Source: Herbaspirillum autotrophicum
GTDB lineage: Bacteria > Pseudomonadota > Gammaproteobacteria > Burkholderiales > Burkholderiaceae_D
Assembly (NCBI RefSeq): GCF_001189915.1
Contig: NZ_LFLS01000001.1
Location: 124,001 to 188,000 of the forward strand
Direction of reading: 5' to 3'
DNA: 64,000 nucleotides
Program-made: the position numbers and the translations under genes
Shown here: piece after piece, positions 1 through 8,903 of the stretch
How positions within the stretch are numbered: the first letter of the stretch is position 1
How the letters are laid out: each line of letters starts with the position of its first letter
The notes under the pieces: model-generated
Seen by the model: only the letters and a program-made list of their open reading frames with translations
Database searches by the model: none
What the model was told of the DNA's origin: nothing

Positions 1-1058
1 AAAACGGCAATGAAGGGAAGCAGGATGGCAAAGCGGCGTTCCAGAAAATTGGCCAGCCAGAACGGCAGATAACGTTGCAGGAACGGGCGGCCGGATTTGA
101 AATAGCGCCGCGTTTCATCCGAAATCGGGAAGTCTTCGATATTCTGGTTGGGGAAATAATTGCGCGGCGTGAAGTAATCAGGGGCCGCATGAATTGCATT
201 GGCAGCATCCAGCAACAGATAGGTCAGCGCCGGATGCAGCCGTTCCTTGGATACCAGCATGGCAGTAGCGGCCAGCAAGGTAATGTCATGCCCCGGCTTG
301 TCTTCGACCAGATTGGTGCCGCCGCGCGGATAAGTGACTTTGGACAGATAAGGAAATTGCTGGATCAGGGCATCGGCCTGGGCAAAATTCATCAGTTTGA
401 GATCGCTTTTCAACAGCTTTTGCAACAGCGGCGTATCGCCACGGCCGATGAAAAATGCGGCGTCGATCTTGCGCGCCTGCAGTTGCTCATAGGCAGCGGT
501 GGCGCCCATTTCGATCAGCGTTGAATTGTTGCTGTTGATGCCGTTTTCGACCAGCAGGTTATTGGCGACGATGCGCAGGCCACTGCCGGGCACGCCGAGC
601 GAAATGCGTTTGCCGCGCAACTGCGACAGGCGTTCCGGATTATCGTTGCCCTGATAAAACACCCAGATCGGTTCATAGGCAATCGCGGCGATGGTTTGCA
701 GTTCCGGGGCTTGTTCCGAGGTCGCGGTGCCGGACTGGATGAAACCGACATCGTATTCGCTGTCGCTGTCTTGCAGGCGCTGGAAGTTTTCTACCGAACC
801 GGAAGAGGTGCGTACCTCCAGCGTGATGCCTTCGCGTTTGAGAATCTGCGCATAGCGTTGGGCGAAATTGGCGTAGATGCCGCCCGGCGCACCGGCGGTC
901 ATGATGATCTTGCCCTGCGTCGCCGGCTTGAGCAAGGTCAGCACGAACCAGCACAGCGCCAAGGCGATCAGCGAGCCGATCAACAGCAGCCGCCGCAGGC
1001 GTTGCGGTGTCATTGGCGGCTTCTGTATGCGGTGCAGCGACGAAGGTATCTTGGACAT
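1..1058 (-). CDS. TAXI-family TRAP transporter solute-binding protein (partial, C-terminus beyond window)
   Basis: The frame starts at ATG 1058 and is open to the left edge, about 352 codons. An N-terminal hydrophobic segment (about residues 22-42, LLLIGSLIALALCWFVLTLL) is followed by a periplasmic binding fold with typical TAXI wording: MTAGAPGGIYANFA, ISLGVPGSGLRIVANN and a late PRNYFPNQNIEDFPIS. TAXI proteins bind small organic acids or related solutes for tripartite transporters. A second hydrophobic stretch begins near the end (FAILLPFIAV), which suggests a C-terminal membrane anchor; that is inferred, since the gene is cut. It lies 52 bases downstream of recJ in the same direction. No DctQM-type permease is visible here. 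Confidence 0.8.
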   Translation of the reverse strand, partial: MSKIPSSLHRIQKPPMTPQRLRRLLLIGSLIALALCWFVLTLLKPATQGKIIMTAGAPGGIYANFAQRYAQILKREGITLEVRTSSGSVENFQRLQDSDSEYDVGFIQSGTATSEQAPELQTIAAIAYEPIWVFYQGNDNPERLSQLRGKRISLGVPGSGLRIVANNLLVENGINSNNSTLIEMGATAAYEQLQARKIDAAFFIGRGDTPLLQKLLKSDLKLMNFAQADALIQQFPYLSKVTYPRGGTNLVEDKPGHDITLLAATAMLVSKERLHPALTYLLLDAANAIHAAPDYFTPRNYFPNQNIEDFPISDETRRYFKSGRPFLQRYLPFWLANFLERRFAILLPFIAV

Positions 1059-1110
1059 GGCGGGGATCCGTGTTACTTGCGGGCTGCACTGGGCAGGTGT
1101 TGGTTACTGG

Positions 1111-2805
1111 CTATGCCGGTTCTGCATGTTCCACCATCAGTTGCACCTTGGTGACGCCGTTATATTCGTTGGCATCCAGCCGGAATGCAAGCTTGATGTG
1201 ATCCGGCATGGCCTCGGCATGGCCAAACCAGATGGCATCGTACTTGCGGCCATCTTTTTCCAGCAGCAGCTTCAAATGCTTTTCCTTCAGAATGCGCTGG
1301 GTAAGTACCCTGAAATGATCGCAAAACACCGGTGGCGCAAAGCCCTGGCCCCAGACCTGGTCTTCCATCAGGCTGATGAACTGGGTGCTGTAATAGGCAT
1401 CTTCCAGCATGCCGTCGGTTTCTACCACGCGCTCCAGCTGGTTTTGCGTCAGCCAGTCCTGGCCGACGGCTTCAAACGCTTGCGAAAACGCTTCCAGTGC
1501 ATCGGCGCGAATGGTCAGGCCGGCCGCCATGGCGTGACCGCCGAATTTGATGATCAGATTCGGTGCATGTTTAGACACCAGATCAAGCGCATCGCGCAGA
1601 TGAAAGCCGGGAATCGAACGTCCCGACCCCTTGATCAAGCCTTCATCGCCGGGCGCGAAGGTGATAGTGGGGCGGTAGAACTTGTCTTTCAGGCGCGAGG
1701 CGACAATCCCGATCACGCCCTGATGCCAGGACGGATCGAACACGCTGATGGTGCGCCTGTCTTGCGGGTTGAAGTCATCCAGCAGATTCAGGGCGGTATC
1801 TTGCATGCCGGCTTCGATGTCGCGCCGGGCGCGGTTGATGGCATCGAGTTCTTGCGCAATTGCCCACGCCCGGCCTTCGTCGTCGGTGGTCAGGCATTCG
1901 ATACCGAGCGCCATGTCGGCCAGGCGGCCGGCGGCGTTCAGACGCGGACCTACCGCAAAGCCGAGATCGAACGGCGTGGCGCGGCGGGCTTCGCGGCCGG
2001 CAGCGCGGAACAGCGCGGCGATGCCGACGTGCATGCGACCGGCACGCATGCGTTTCAAGCCTTGTGCGACCAGAATGCGGTTGTTGGCATCGAGCTTGAC
2101 GACGTCGGCCACCGTGCCCAGCGCTACCAGATCGAGCAAGACATCCAGCTTGGGTTGGCTGGCGGCATCGAATACGCCGCGCTTGCGCAATTCGGCGCGC
2201 AACGCCAGCAACACATAAAACATGACGCCGACGCCGGCCAGATTCTTGCTCGGGAAGCCGCACAAAGGCTGGTTAGGGTTGACGATCACGCGTGCGTCCG
2301 GCAGCGCATCTCCCGGCAAATGGTGATCGGTAACCACGACGTCAATCCCGTGCTGGGCGGCAGCGGCCACGCCTTCAATGCTGGCGATGCCGTTATCGAC
2401 GGTGACGATGATGTCGGGCGCCTTTTCACGGATCGTCAGTTCGACGATTTCCGGGGTCAGGCCGTAACCGTACTCGAAACGGTTGGGCACGATGTAATCG
2501 ACGGTGGCGCCGAGCATGCGCAAGCCGCGCAAACCGACCGCGCAGGCCGTGGCGCCGTCGCAGTCGTAGTCGGCCACGATCACCATTTTCTTGCCGGCGG
2601 CAATCGCATCGGCCAGATACACGGCAGCAGCATCGATATGCAGCAAGCCCGACGGCGCAATCAGCGAACTCAGTTCGCTCGCCAGCTCAGTGCTCTTGAG
2701 CAAGCCGCGCGCGGCGTACACGCGCGCCAGTACCGGATGGATGCCGGCCGCGATCAGGTTGTCGGCGTCTTGCGGAGAATAGGGGCGGGTGGTGATGCGG
2801 ATCAT
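1111..2805 (-). CDS. recJ: Single-stranded-DNA-specific exonuclease RecJ
   Basis: The 564-residue product matches the usual RecJ length (about 570). RecJ degrades single-stranded DNA 5' to 3' in RecF-pathway recombination and mismatch repair. The DHH phosphoesterase motifs are clear: IVADYDCDGATA near residue 80, TVDNGIAS, then VTDHHLPG. The DHHA1 part (SGRSIPGFHLRDAL, KFGGHAMAAGLTI) and a C-terminal OB-type region follow. The chosen start (MIRITTRPYS) overlaps the stop of the upstream rpfE-like gene by four bases (ATGA), so translation is probably coupled; a longer upstream frame exists but has no RecJ homology. The recJ-rpfE neighbourhood is also known in Xanthomonas. Confidence 0.95.
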   Translation of the reverse strand: MIRITTRPYSPQDADNLIAAGIHPVLARVYAARGLLKSTELASELSSLIAPSGLLHIDAAAVYLADAIAAGKKMVIVADYDCDGATACAVGLRGLRMLGATVDYIVPNRFEYGYGLTPEIVELTIREKAPDIIVTVDNGIASIEGVAAAAQHGIDVVVTDHHLPGDALPDARVIVNPNQPLCGFPSKNLAGVGVMFYVLLALRAELRKRGVFDAASQPKLDVLLDLVALGTVADVVKLDANNRILVAQGLKRMRAGRMHVGIAALFRAAGREARRATPFDLGFAVGPRLNAAGRLADMALGIECLTTDDEGRAWAIAQELDAINRARRDIEAGMQDTALNLLDDFNPQDRRTISVFDPSWHQGVIGIVASRLKDKFYRPTITFAPGDEGLIKGSGRSIPGFHLRDALDLVSKHAPNLIIKFGGHAMAAGLTIRADALEAFSQAFEAVGQDWLTQNQLERVVETDGMLEDAYYSTQFISLMEDQVWGQGFAPPVFCDHFRVLTQRILKEKHLKLLLEKDGRKYDAIWFGHAEAMPDHIKLAFRLDANEYNGVTKVQLMVEHAEPA

Positions 2806-3872
2806 GCAGCAAGCCTGTTGAGTGAAGGTTTGACCCAGAATTTGCGGAGTGCGGCGCGGGTCACGGTGGTTTGCGCCAGCCGGTCGGAACCGGTCAGGGT
2901 CAGGGTCAGACTGTCGAGTTTTTTGCTGCGCAGCGCTTGCAGCAATGGCGCCAGCCATTCGCGGTCCAGCGTTTCCAGCCGTTCCAGCCAATAGCCCCAT
3001 TCATCGGTCAGGCCGGGAGCGATCAGGCTGTCAAGCACCAGCAGACCGCCTTGTGCCGGCGGCGCCAGGACAGTGGCAATGCCATCAGCCGGCAGCGCCC
3101 TGGATGATGCCAGTGCCCGGCTCCAGCCCGGCAGATTGAATACCTGCTGCCATTCAGGATGCGCTGGTGCGGCGTCGGCGGCATCGGCGCCGCCCCACAG
3201 CCAGAGCGAGTTGATTGCCTTCAGGCCGCGCATTTCGCGTGCTTCGCCCTGATTTTCGGAAAACCATTGCATTTGCACTTCATTTTGCAATTTGCGCCAT
3301 GCCAGTTCACCCGGACCCTGCGGCATCCAGATGTCGATATTGCGGCCACTGGCGGCATCCGGCGAGGAAGTCCGCAAGCCGGCCCAGTCATCGGCGCGCA
3401 TGAACCAGGTCGCGGCATCGCCATATAACAAGGGGCGACCGATTTCTTCGAACAAGGGATGGGCCGAATCGAACAGCCGGCGCGACTCGTTTTCTTCCAG
3501 TTCGAGTTGGGCCACGTCGGTCAGCACCAGATGGTCGCGGGCGACATGGATGTGGGCCGGATGCAGCACAAACCAGAAGCCGCTTTCGGGCGCCAGGCCA
3601 TGGTGACGCATCAGCGCGGCGGCGGCGGCGGGGCTGGTATCGTGTTCGCCGGCGCCTTCAGCGGCGGCGGTACGAGGCAAGCCGAATTGCCGGCTCAGCC
3701 AGTGTTCATGCGGCAAGGCGCGGGAAAACGGATCCTGATTGCGCAGTGAAAATGTCTTGCTGTGGCGGCTCAGCATGATGGCCAGCGCCGGTGTCTTGGC
3801 CTGACGCGCGAGGTCGCGCGCCAGTTCGGCCGGTGGCAGTCCGAATGGGACGAGAATGTCGAGATGTTTCAT
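2802..3872 (-). CDS. RpfE-type conserved protein (phosphoglycerate-mutase-like family)
   Basis: The 356-residue protein has no signal peptide. It resembles the RpfE-type family found beside recJ in Xanthomonas and many Burkholderiales, annotated variously as a regulatory protein or as related to cofactor-independent phosphoglycerate mutase. Visible family-like stretches are QMQWFSENQGEAREMRG and INSLWLWGGADA near residues 215-245. The start at MKHLDILVPFG is chosen because the family starts at such a strand; the frame extends 28 codons upstream without similarity. It overlaps recJ by four bases and is the first gene of the leftward unit. Its biochemical function is not established; the family name is a recognition from memory. 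Confidence 0.7.
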   Translation of the reverse strand: MKHLDILVPFGLPPAELARDLARQAKTPALAIMLSRHSKTFSLRNQDPFSRALPHEHWLSRQFGLPRTAAAEGAGEHDTSPAAAAALMRHHGLAPESGFWFVLHPAHIHVARDHLVLTDVAQLELEENESRRLFDSAHPLFEEIGRPLLYGDAATWFMRADDWAGLRTSSPDAASGRNIDIWMPQGPGELAWRKLQNEVQMQWFSENQGEAREMRGLKAINSLWLWGGADAADAAPAHPEWQQVFNLPGWSRALASSRALPADGIATVLAPPAQGGLLVLDSLIAPGLTDEWGYWLERLETLDREWLAPLLQALRSKKLDSLTLTLTGSDRLAQTTVTRAALRKFWVKPSLNRLAA

Positions 3873-4426
3873 CCCGCGATTGTAGGGCAAACTGCGGTCG
3901 AACTGCGGCGTCTCTGCAATTCCTTTGGATCTGGAGCGGCAGCGCAATGCCGCCACCGTGATCCGACCTGCGCGGTTTTGACGGGCAATGCAGTTGGCGT
4001 GCAGGCTGCCGCAACGATTTAGCCGATGCCCTTGCGTTCAGTGGTGGTGCCTGCCCGGGTATTGACGCTGACAAACAGAATCGTCGAAAGCAGGGCAAAC
4101 AGGCTATTTTTTGCATGACGTTTCCTGGATAAACATGGGGGGGGGTAGAAAATTTTCTTGTTGTTCACCGTTGTTTCTTTTGGGAAACAACGGGGCTGGA
4201 AAAACACCTTGACCACGTTGCACGGGCGCTGCCTGCGGCTGACAAGCGGGGCTCGGGAAGGCGCAACGGGAGATGCGGCGGATGCCGTGCACGGCGTTGC
4301 CTCCGGCATTCTTTGCGGCCGGCCGTGAAAGATCGTTGATAGTGTGGCAAACTTGCGGACTATCGCATTACCGGGGGCTACACAATATCCTGGAATTTCT
4401 TTTGGCCCTGGAAAGAGAGCAAACGC
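3873..4426. other. Divergent intergenic region (rpfE-like / lolC) with a 9-G tract
   Basis: This 554-base stretch separates the leftward rpfE-recJ unit from the rightward lolC-lolD unit and must hold both promoters. Several short frames occur on both strands, but none has a convincing ribosome site plus recognisable protein. One minus-strand frame ends in a hydrophobic run (FALLSTILFVSV) and could be the remnant of a small membrane protein. A run of nine G lies at 4137-4145. I could not assign a clear -35/-10 pair. Confidence 0.5.
4137..4145. repeat. Homopolymer tract of nine G
   Basis: Nine consecutive G on the plus strand, in the lolC / rpfE-like intergenic region. Tracts of this length are prone to slipped-strand errors in replication and in sequencing. 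No gene clearly reads through it. Confidence 0.9.
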
Positions 4427-5692
4427 TTGAGTCTGATCAAAAATCTACCGTTCGAATGGCTGGTCGGCCTTCGCTACACCCGGGCCGGCAAACGCAGCGG
4501 CCGCAACAGCTTCATTTCTTTCATTTCCCTGATTTCGATGGCCGGTATCGCGCTTGGCGTGGCGGCCCTGATCGTGGTGCTGTCGGTCATGAACGGTTTC
4601 CAGAAAGAAGTACGCGACCGCATGCTGTCGGTGTTGTCGCATATTGAGATTTCCGACGGTTCCGGTGCCATGGCGGACTGGCAAACCGTGGCCAAACAGG
4701 CATTCCAGAACAAGGAAGTAATTGGCGCTGCGCCCTATGTGGCGGCGCAAGCCATGATGACGCGCGATGAAACGGTGCGCGGCGTCGTGATTCGCGGCGT
4801 CTTGCCGGATCAGGAACCGAAGGTGTCGGATGTGGCGGCACAGGTGCGGCAGGGCAGTTTTTCTGCCTTGCAACCGGATGAATTCAATATCGTGCTTGGC
4901 GGCGAACTGGCGCGCGGCTTGCGCGCCGGCATCGGCGACAAGGTCACGCTGATTGCGCCGCAGGGGCAAGTCACGCCGGCCGGCGTGTTGCCACGGCTGA
5001 AGCAGTTTACGGTGGTCGGCATTTTCGAAGCAGGTCATTATGAATTCGATTCGTCGCTGGCGTTTATCCAGTTGCAGGATGCAGAAAAGATGTTCCGTCT
5101 CGATGCGCCTTCCGGTTTGCGTCTGCGTATCAAGGACATGCTGCAGGCACCGCAGGTGTCCTATGAATTGTCGACCACACTGAGCGGCAATCTGTATATC
5201 CGCGACTGGTCGCAGCAAAATGCCAACTGGTTTGCGGCGGTCAAGACCGAAAAGCGCATGATGTTCATCATCCTGACGCTGATCATTGCGGTAGCGGCAT
5301 TCAATCTGGTCTCGACACTGGTCATGACGGTCACTGACAAGCAAGCCGATATCGCCATTCTGCGCACGCTGGGGGCGTCGCCCGGTTCGATCATGAAGAT
5401 TTTCGTGATTCAGGGCGCGCTGGTCGGTTTGATCGGCACCGCCATTGGCGTCGGACTCGGGGTACTGGTGGCGCTCAATATCGATGTCATCGTGCCCTTT
5501 ATCGAACGTCTGCTGCATGTCCAGTTCTTGCCGAAGAGCATCTACGTCATTTCCGAGTTGCCGTCCGATCTGATCTGGTCGGATGTCTGGACTATCGGTG
5601 GTGTGGCGGTGGTGCTGGCTTTCCTGGCGACACTCTATCCAAGCTGGGCGGCAGCCAGAGTCAAGCCTGCCGAGGCACTGCGCTATGAATAA
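4427..5692 (+). CDS. lolC: Lipoprotein-releasing ABC transporter permease LolC/E
   Basis: This 421-residue inner-membrane protein belongs to the complex that detaches outer-membrane lipoproteins and passes them to LolA. The first membrane segment is ISMAGIALGVAALIVVLSV (about 36-54), preceded by the family's N-terminal EWLVGLRYTRAGK. A large periplasmic domain follows, then three C-terminal membrane segments (about 277-300, 320-345, 385-405). The end RVKPAEALRYE is the typical LolC/E terminus. The start is TTG 4427, with a purine-rich site (GAAAGAGAG) before it. Only one permease gene is present, so the complex may use a homodimer of this protein; that is inferred. The last 39 bases form the first copy of a tandem repeat. 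Confidence 0.93.
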   Translation: MSLIKNLPFEWLVGLRYTRAGKRSGRNSFISFISLISMAGIALGVAALIVVLSVMNGFQKEVRDRMLSVLSHIEISDGSGAMADWQTVAKQAFQNKEVIGAAPYVAAQAMMTRDETVRGVVIRGVLPDQEPKVSDVAAQVRQGSFSALQPDEFNIVLGGELARGLRAGIGDKVTLIAPQGQVTPAGVLPRLKQFTVVGIFEAGHYEFDSSLAFIQLQDAEKMFRLDAPSGLRLRIKDMLQAPQVSYELSTTLSGNLYIRDWSQQNANWFAAVKTEKRMMFIILTLIIAVAAFNLVSTLVMTVTDKQADIAILRTLGASPGSIMKIFVIQGALVGLIGTAIGVGLGVLVALNIDVIVPFIERLLHVQFLPKSIYVISELPSDLIWSDVWTIGGVAVVLAFLATLYPSWAAARVKPAEALRYE

Positions 5693-5980
5693 GCACAGTG
5701 GCACATCACTGCCGCCCGGCCTGCGGCTGGGGAAGGTGGACGCCAATGAGGCCAGAGTCAAGCCTGCCGAGGCACTGCGCTATGAATAAACACAGTGGCA
5801 CATTACTGCCGCCCGGCCTGCGGCTGGGGAAGGTGGACGCCAATGAGGCCAGAGTCGAGCCTGCCGAGGCACTGCGCTATGAATAAACACAGTGGCACAT
5901 CACTGCCGCCCGGCCTGCGGCTGGGGAAGGTGGACGCCAATGAGGCCAGAGTCAAGCCTGCCGAGGCGTTGCGCTATGAG
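5654..5980. repeat. 97-bp tandem repeat, 3.4 copies, built from the lolC 3' end
   Basis: Copies start at 5654, 5751, 5848 and 5945. Each unit consists of about 35 bases identical to the lolC 3' end (GCCAGAGTCAAGCCTGCCGA onward) plus 62 bases of other sequence. The fourth copy contains only the lolC-end part and then runs into lolD leader sequence. Copies differ at a few positions only, for example GTCGAG in copy 3 and GCGTTG in copy 4, so the amplification is recent or homogenised. The period of 97 is not a multiple of three. Confidence 0.95.
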
Positions 5981-6026
5981 TAAGAAGATGAAGCATGCAG
6001 AAGTATTGAGAGGTAGCATCCCATGA
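5685..6026 (+). other. Chain of overlapping mini-ORFs linking lolC to lolD
   Basis: Each repeat creates a frame that starts inside the stop region of the previous one. The frames are 5685-5789, 5782-5886 and 5879-5983 (34 codons each, MNKHSGT...ALRYE), then 5976-6026 (16 codons), which ends in ATGA shared with the lolD start. Successive overlaps are 8, 8, 8 and 4 bases, and the first frame also overlaps the lolC stop by 8. Ribosomes could therefore be handed along from lolC to lolD by re-initiation. Whether peptides are made is unknown; the encoded sequence resembles no protein I recognise apart from the lolC tail. Confidence 0.5.
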
Positions 6027-6718
6027 GTGAAAAGAATCAGGCTGTGTTATCCAGTCGCGGACTGGGCAAGACATTTACCCAGGGGCGTTACGCCGTCAAA
6101 GTGCTGAGCGGTGTCGATATCGATATTGCGCGCGGCGAACAGGTGGCTGTGGTTGGTGCTTCGGGTTCCGGCAAATCAACCTTGCTGCATTTGCTCGGCG
6201 GGCTGGATACGCCGACCACCGGCAGCGTCAGTTTGCAAGGACAGGATTTTGCCGGCCTCGGTGAAGCGGCGCGCGGTGATTTGCGTAATGCGGCGCTCGG
6301 TTTCGTGTACCAGTTTCACCATTTGTTGCCGGAATTTTCGGCGCTCGACAACGTGGCGATGCCATTGCTGATCCGCCGCGTCAAACGCAGCGAGGCGCAA
6401 CAGCAGGCGCGCACGATACTGGCGCGGGTCGGTCTGGATCATCGCGTCAGTCATGTCCCGGGTGAATTGTCCGGCGGCGAGCGGCAACGGGTGGCACTGG
6501 CGCGGGCGCTGGTGACGCAGCCGGCATGCGTGCTGGCCGATGAACCTACCGGTAATCTGGACCGGTCCACTGCCGATAAAACGTTTGAACTGATGCTTGA
6601 ATTGTCGCAAACGCTGGGCACGGCATTCGTGATCGTGACCCATGATATTGCCCTGGCGCGCCGTTGCGGCCGGGTCTTGCGATTGTCGGAAAACGGCTTG
6701 CAGCCTTATACCGACTGA
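6023..6718 (+). CDS. lolD: Lipoprotein-releasing ABC transporter ATPase LolD
   Basis: The 231-residue ATPase energises LolC/E in lipoprotein release. Walker A is GASGSGKST (about 49-57), the signature is [15 protein letters not shown] (about 151), and Walker B is [12 protein letters not shown] typical LolD sequence [20 protein letters not shown] lies between them. The start ATG 6023 is preceded by GAGAGG and overlaps the stop of the last mini-ORF in the repeat-derived chain, so its translation may depend on that chain. Confidence 0.95.
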   Translation: MSEKNQAVLSSRGLGKTFTQGRYAVKVLSGVDIDIARGEQVAVVGASGSGKSTLLHLLGGLDTPTTGSVSLQGQDFAGLGEAARGDLRNAALGFVYQFHHLLPEFSALDNVAMPLLIRRVKRSEAQQQARTILARVGLDHRVSHVPGELSGGERQRVALARALVTQPACVLADEPTGNLDRSTADKTFELMLELSQTLGTAFVIVTHDIALARRCGRVLRLSENGLQPYTD

Positions 6719-6859
6719 GACTGATGAGCGACTGATCGCATGGATGGTGCCGGCTGGCATAGCTTGCCGGGCCAATATTTACTATATTGAATTTATTAGT
6801 TGCAGATGCCGGCGGCCGCATTGTTGATGCCGGCCGGCGACATCAGAAGAGAGGAAAAA

Positions 6860-8032
6860 ATGAATACCCGTCAATGGCTTGAAAAACTGGTCAGCTTCGA
6901 TACCACCAGCCGCAACTCCAATCTGGAACTGATTGAAACAGTTCGCGATGCATTGCAGGCGCAAGGCGTCACGCCGTGGTTCGATCATAACAAGGACCGC
7001 TCCAAGGCCAATCTGTTTGCCACCCTGCCGGCCACCCATGGGCCGCAGGCCGGCAGCGAACAGGGCGGTATTGTCTTGTCGGGACACACGGATGTGGTGC
7101 CGGTGGATGGCCAGAACTGGGATACCGATCCGTTTGTGCTGACCGAAAAAGATGGCTTGCTGTACGCCCGTGGTAGTTGCGACATGAAGGGCTATATTGC
7201 CGCTTCCATGGCGCTGGTGCCGGAATTCCTGGCAATGCCGCGTCTGCGGCCGATTCATCTGGCGTTTTCCTACGATGAAGAAATCGGCTGTGTCGGCGCT
7301 CCCGGCATGCTGACCGAATTGCAGGCGCGCGGCGTGCGCCCGGACGGTTGCGTCGTCGGTGAGCCGACCAATATGCAAGTGGTGGTGGCGCACAAGGGCA
7401 TCAACGTATTCAATTGCCGCGTGCACGGACGCTCGGCGCACTCATCGCTGACGCCGCAAGGTTGCAATGCGATCGAGTATGCCGCCCGCCTGATTTGCAC
7501 CATCCGCGATTTCGCCGATGCGATGAAGGCCGAAGGCCCGTACGACACGTTGTACGACGTGCCATTCAGCACCATGACCACCAACCAGATTCGCGGCGGC
7601 ATTGCGGTCAATACGATTCCCGATCTGTGCGAATTTACCTACGAATTCCGTAATTTGCCGGGCATGTCGCCGGAGAAGATTCAATCCCGGATTCAGGAAT
7701 ACGTGCGCGATCAGTTGCTGCCGAAAATGCAGGCCGAATTCCCCGATGCCCGTATCGATATCGGCAGCATCGCCGGCAGCCCGGCGCTGGAAACCGCTGA
7801 GCAGGAAGCCATTACGGCGCTGGTGCGGGCACTGACCGGCGATACCGCGCAACGCAAGGTGGCCTATGCCACCGAAGCCGGCCTGTTCCAGCGCATCGGC
7901 ATTCCGACCATCGTCTGCGGTCCCGGCGACATCATTCAGGCCCACAAGCCAAATGAGTTCGTGGCGGTGGCCCAATTGCAGCGTTGCGAAGACTTCTTGC
8001 GCAAGCTGGGACGTTCATTGCAGGAAGCCTGA
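6860..8032 (+). CDS. argE: Acetylornithine deacetylase
   Basis: The 390-residue M20 metallopeptidase-fold enzyme hydrolyses N-acetylornithine to ornithine and acetate in arginine synthesis. The metal and catalytic motifs are LSGHTDVVPVDG (about 70-81), GSCDMKG (about 110) and SYDEEIGCVGAP (about 139), in ArgE-like rather than DapE-like wording. The second domain holds GRSAHSSLTPQG. The start at ATG 6860 follows AGAAGAGAGG; a longer frame 20 codons upstream lacks similarity. A DapE or other M20 deacylase is the alternative. Confidence 0.85.
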   Translation: MNTRQWLEKLVSFDTTSRNSNLELIETVRDALQAQGVTPWFDHNKDRSKANLFATLPATHGPQAGSEQGGIVLSGHTDVVPVDGQNWDTDPFVLTEKDGLLYARGSCDMKGYIAASMALVPEFLAMPRLRPIHLAFSYDEEIGCVGAPGMLTELQARGVRPDGCVVGEPTNMQVVVAHKGINVFNCRVHGRSAHSSLTPQGCNAIEYAARLICTIRDFADAMKAEGPYDTLYDVPFSTMTTNQIRGGIAVNTIPDLCEFTYEFRNLPGMSPEKIQSRIQEYVRDQLLPKMQAEFPDARIDIGSIAGSPALETAEQEAITALVRALTGDTAQRKVAYATEAGLFQRIGIPTIVCGPGDIIQAHKPNEFVAVAQLQRCEDFLRKLGRSLQEA

Positions 8033-8099
8033 TTCGGCGCGCTGCCGGGTGGATGCCCGGCGGCGCCGGATCAGTCAGCAGTCTGCGGGGGAGTTTGTG

Positions 8100-8903
8100 A
8101 TGTGGATTGACACCCATTGCCATCTGGATGCCGGCGAGTTTGACGGCAACTCGCTGGCAATCGCTGCTCAGGCGGCGCAGCAGGGCGTGGCGCTGATCGT
8201 CATCCCGGCGGTGGCGCGCGCCAATTTCGCGACGGTAGCGGCATTGGCGCAGCAAGCGGCCAACGGTGTCTATGCCTTGGGTATTCACCCGATGTATGTG
8301 GCGCAGGCCGAAGTCGACGATTTGCAGGTGTTGCGCACCGCAGTGGAAGCCGCATTAAGTGATCCGCGCTTTGTCGCCATCGGTGAAATCGGTCTCGATT
8401 TCTTCGTGCCCGAGCTCAAACAGGGCGAGCTGCGCGACAAGCAGGAATTCTTTTATACCGAGCAACTCAAGCTGGCGCGTGAATTCCAGTTGCCGGTGTT
8501 GCTCCATGTCCGGCGTTCGCAAGACATCATCCTCAAACATTTGCGTCGCATCCGGGTCCCGGGTGGCATTGCGCACGCCTTCAACGGCAGTTTTCAGCAA
8601 GCGCAGACGTTCATCGAACTGGGCTTCCGGCTCGGTTTCGGCGGCGCCATGACCTTCCCGCGCGCCTTGCAGATCAGGCGTCTGGCGAGCGAGTTGCCGC
8701 TGGCCGCCATCGTGCTGGAAACCGACGCCCCCGATATCGCCCCGGCCTGGCTGCATCCGCAGCCGAATGTGCCGGCGCAAATTCCGCGCATCGGCGAAGT
8801 GCTGGCGCAATTGCGCAATCTGTCGCCGGCCGAGGTTGCCGAAGCGACTTCTTTCAATGCCCGCCAAGTCTTGTCACGGCTGCCGGCATGGAGCCATGCG
8901 TAG
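8100..8903 (+). CDS. tatD: TatD-family metal-dependent deoxyribonuclease/hydrolase
   Basis: The 267-residue protein starts MWIDTHCHLD, the TatD metal-binding HxH motif. It continues with AIGEIGLDFF (metal Glu), PVLLHVRRSQD, HAFNGS and a late LETDAPDIAP. These enzymes act as metal-dependent 3'-5' nucleases. The frame is open upstream into argE, but ATG 8100 follows GGGGGAG and begins exactly at the family start. Its last eight bases overlap the comEC start, so the two genes are probably cotranscribed. Confidence 0.9.
   Translation: MWIDTHCHLDAGEFDGNSLAIAAQAAQQGVALIVIPAVARANFATVAALAQQAANGVYALGIHPMYVAQAEVDDLQVLRTAVEAALSDPRFVAIGEIGLDFFVPELKQGELRDKQEFFYTEQLKLAREFQLPVLLHVRRSQDIILKHLRRIRVPGGIAHAFNGSFQQAQTFIELGFRLGFGGAMTFPRALQIRRLASELPLAAIVLETDAPDIAPAWLHPQPNVPAQIPRIGEVLAQLRNLSPAEVAEATSFNARQVLSRLPAWSHA

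Noticed and set aside
877-2994. A 705-codon open frame on the plus strand
   Set aside because: It lies wholly antisense to recJ, which has clear motifs, and its translation is rich in Arg, His and Gln without any domain. It is a GC-driven mirror frame.
4019-4309. A 96-codon minus-strand frame upstream of lolC
   Set aside because: Only its end looks protein-like (a hydrophobic run); the rest is low quality and it crosses the G9 tract. Left as intergenic with a note.
4445-5761. A 438-codon minus-strand frame over lolC
   Set aside because: It is antisense to lolC, has no ribosome site and no recognisable protein features.
5654-5980. Tandem repeats as a CRISPR array
   Set aside because: The repeated and intervening parts are both nearly identical between units, and the unit includes the lolC coding end. 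A CRISPR array needs unique spacers.
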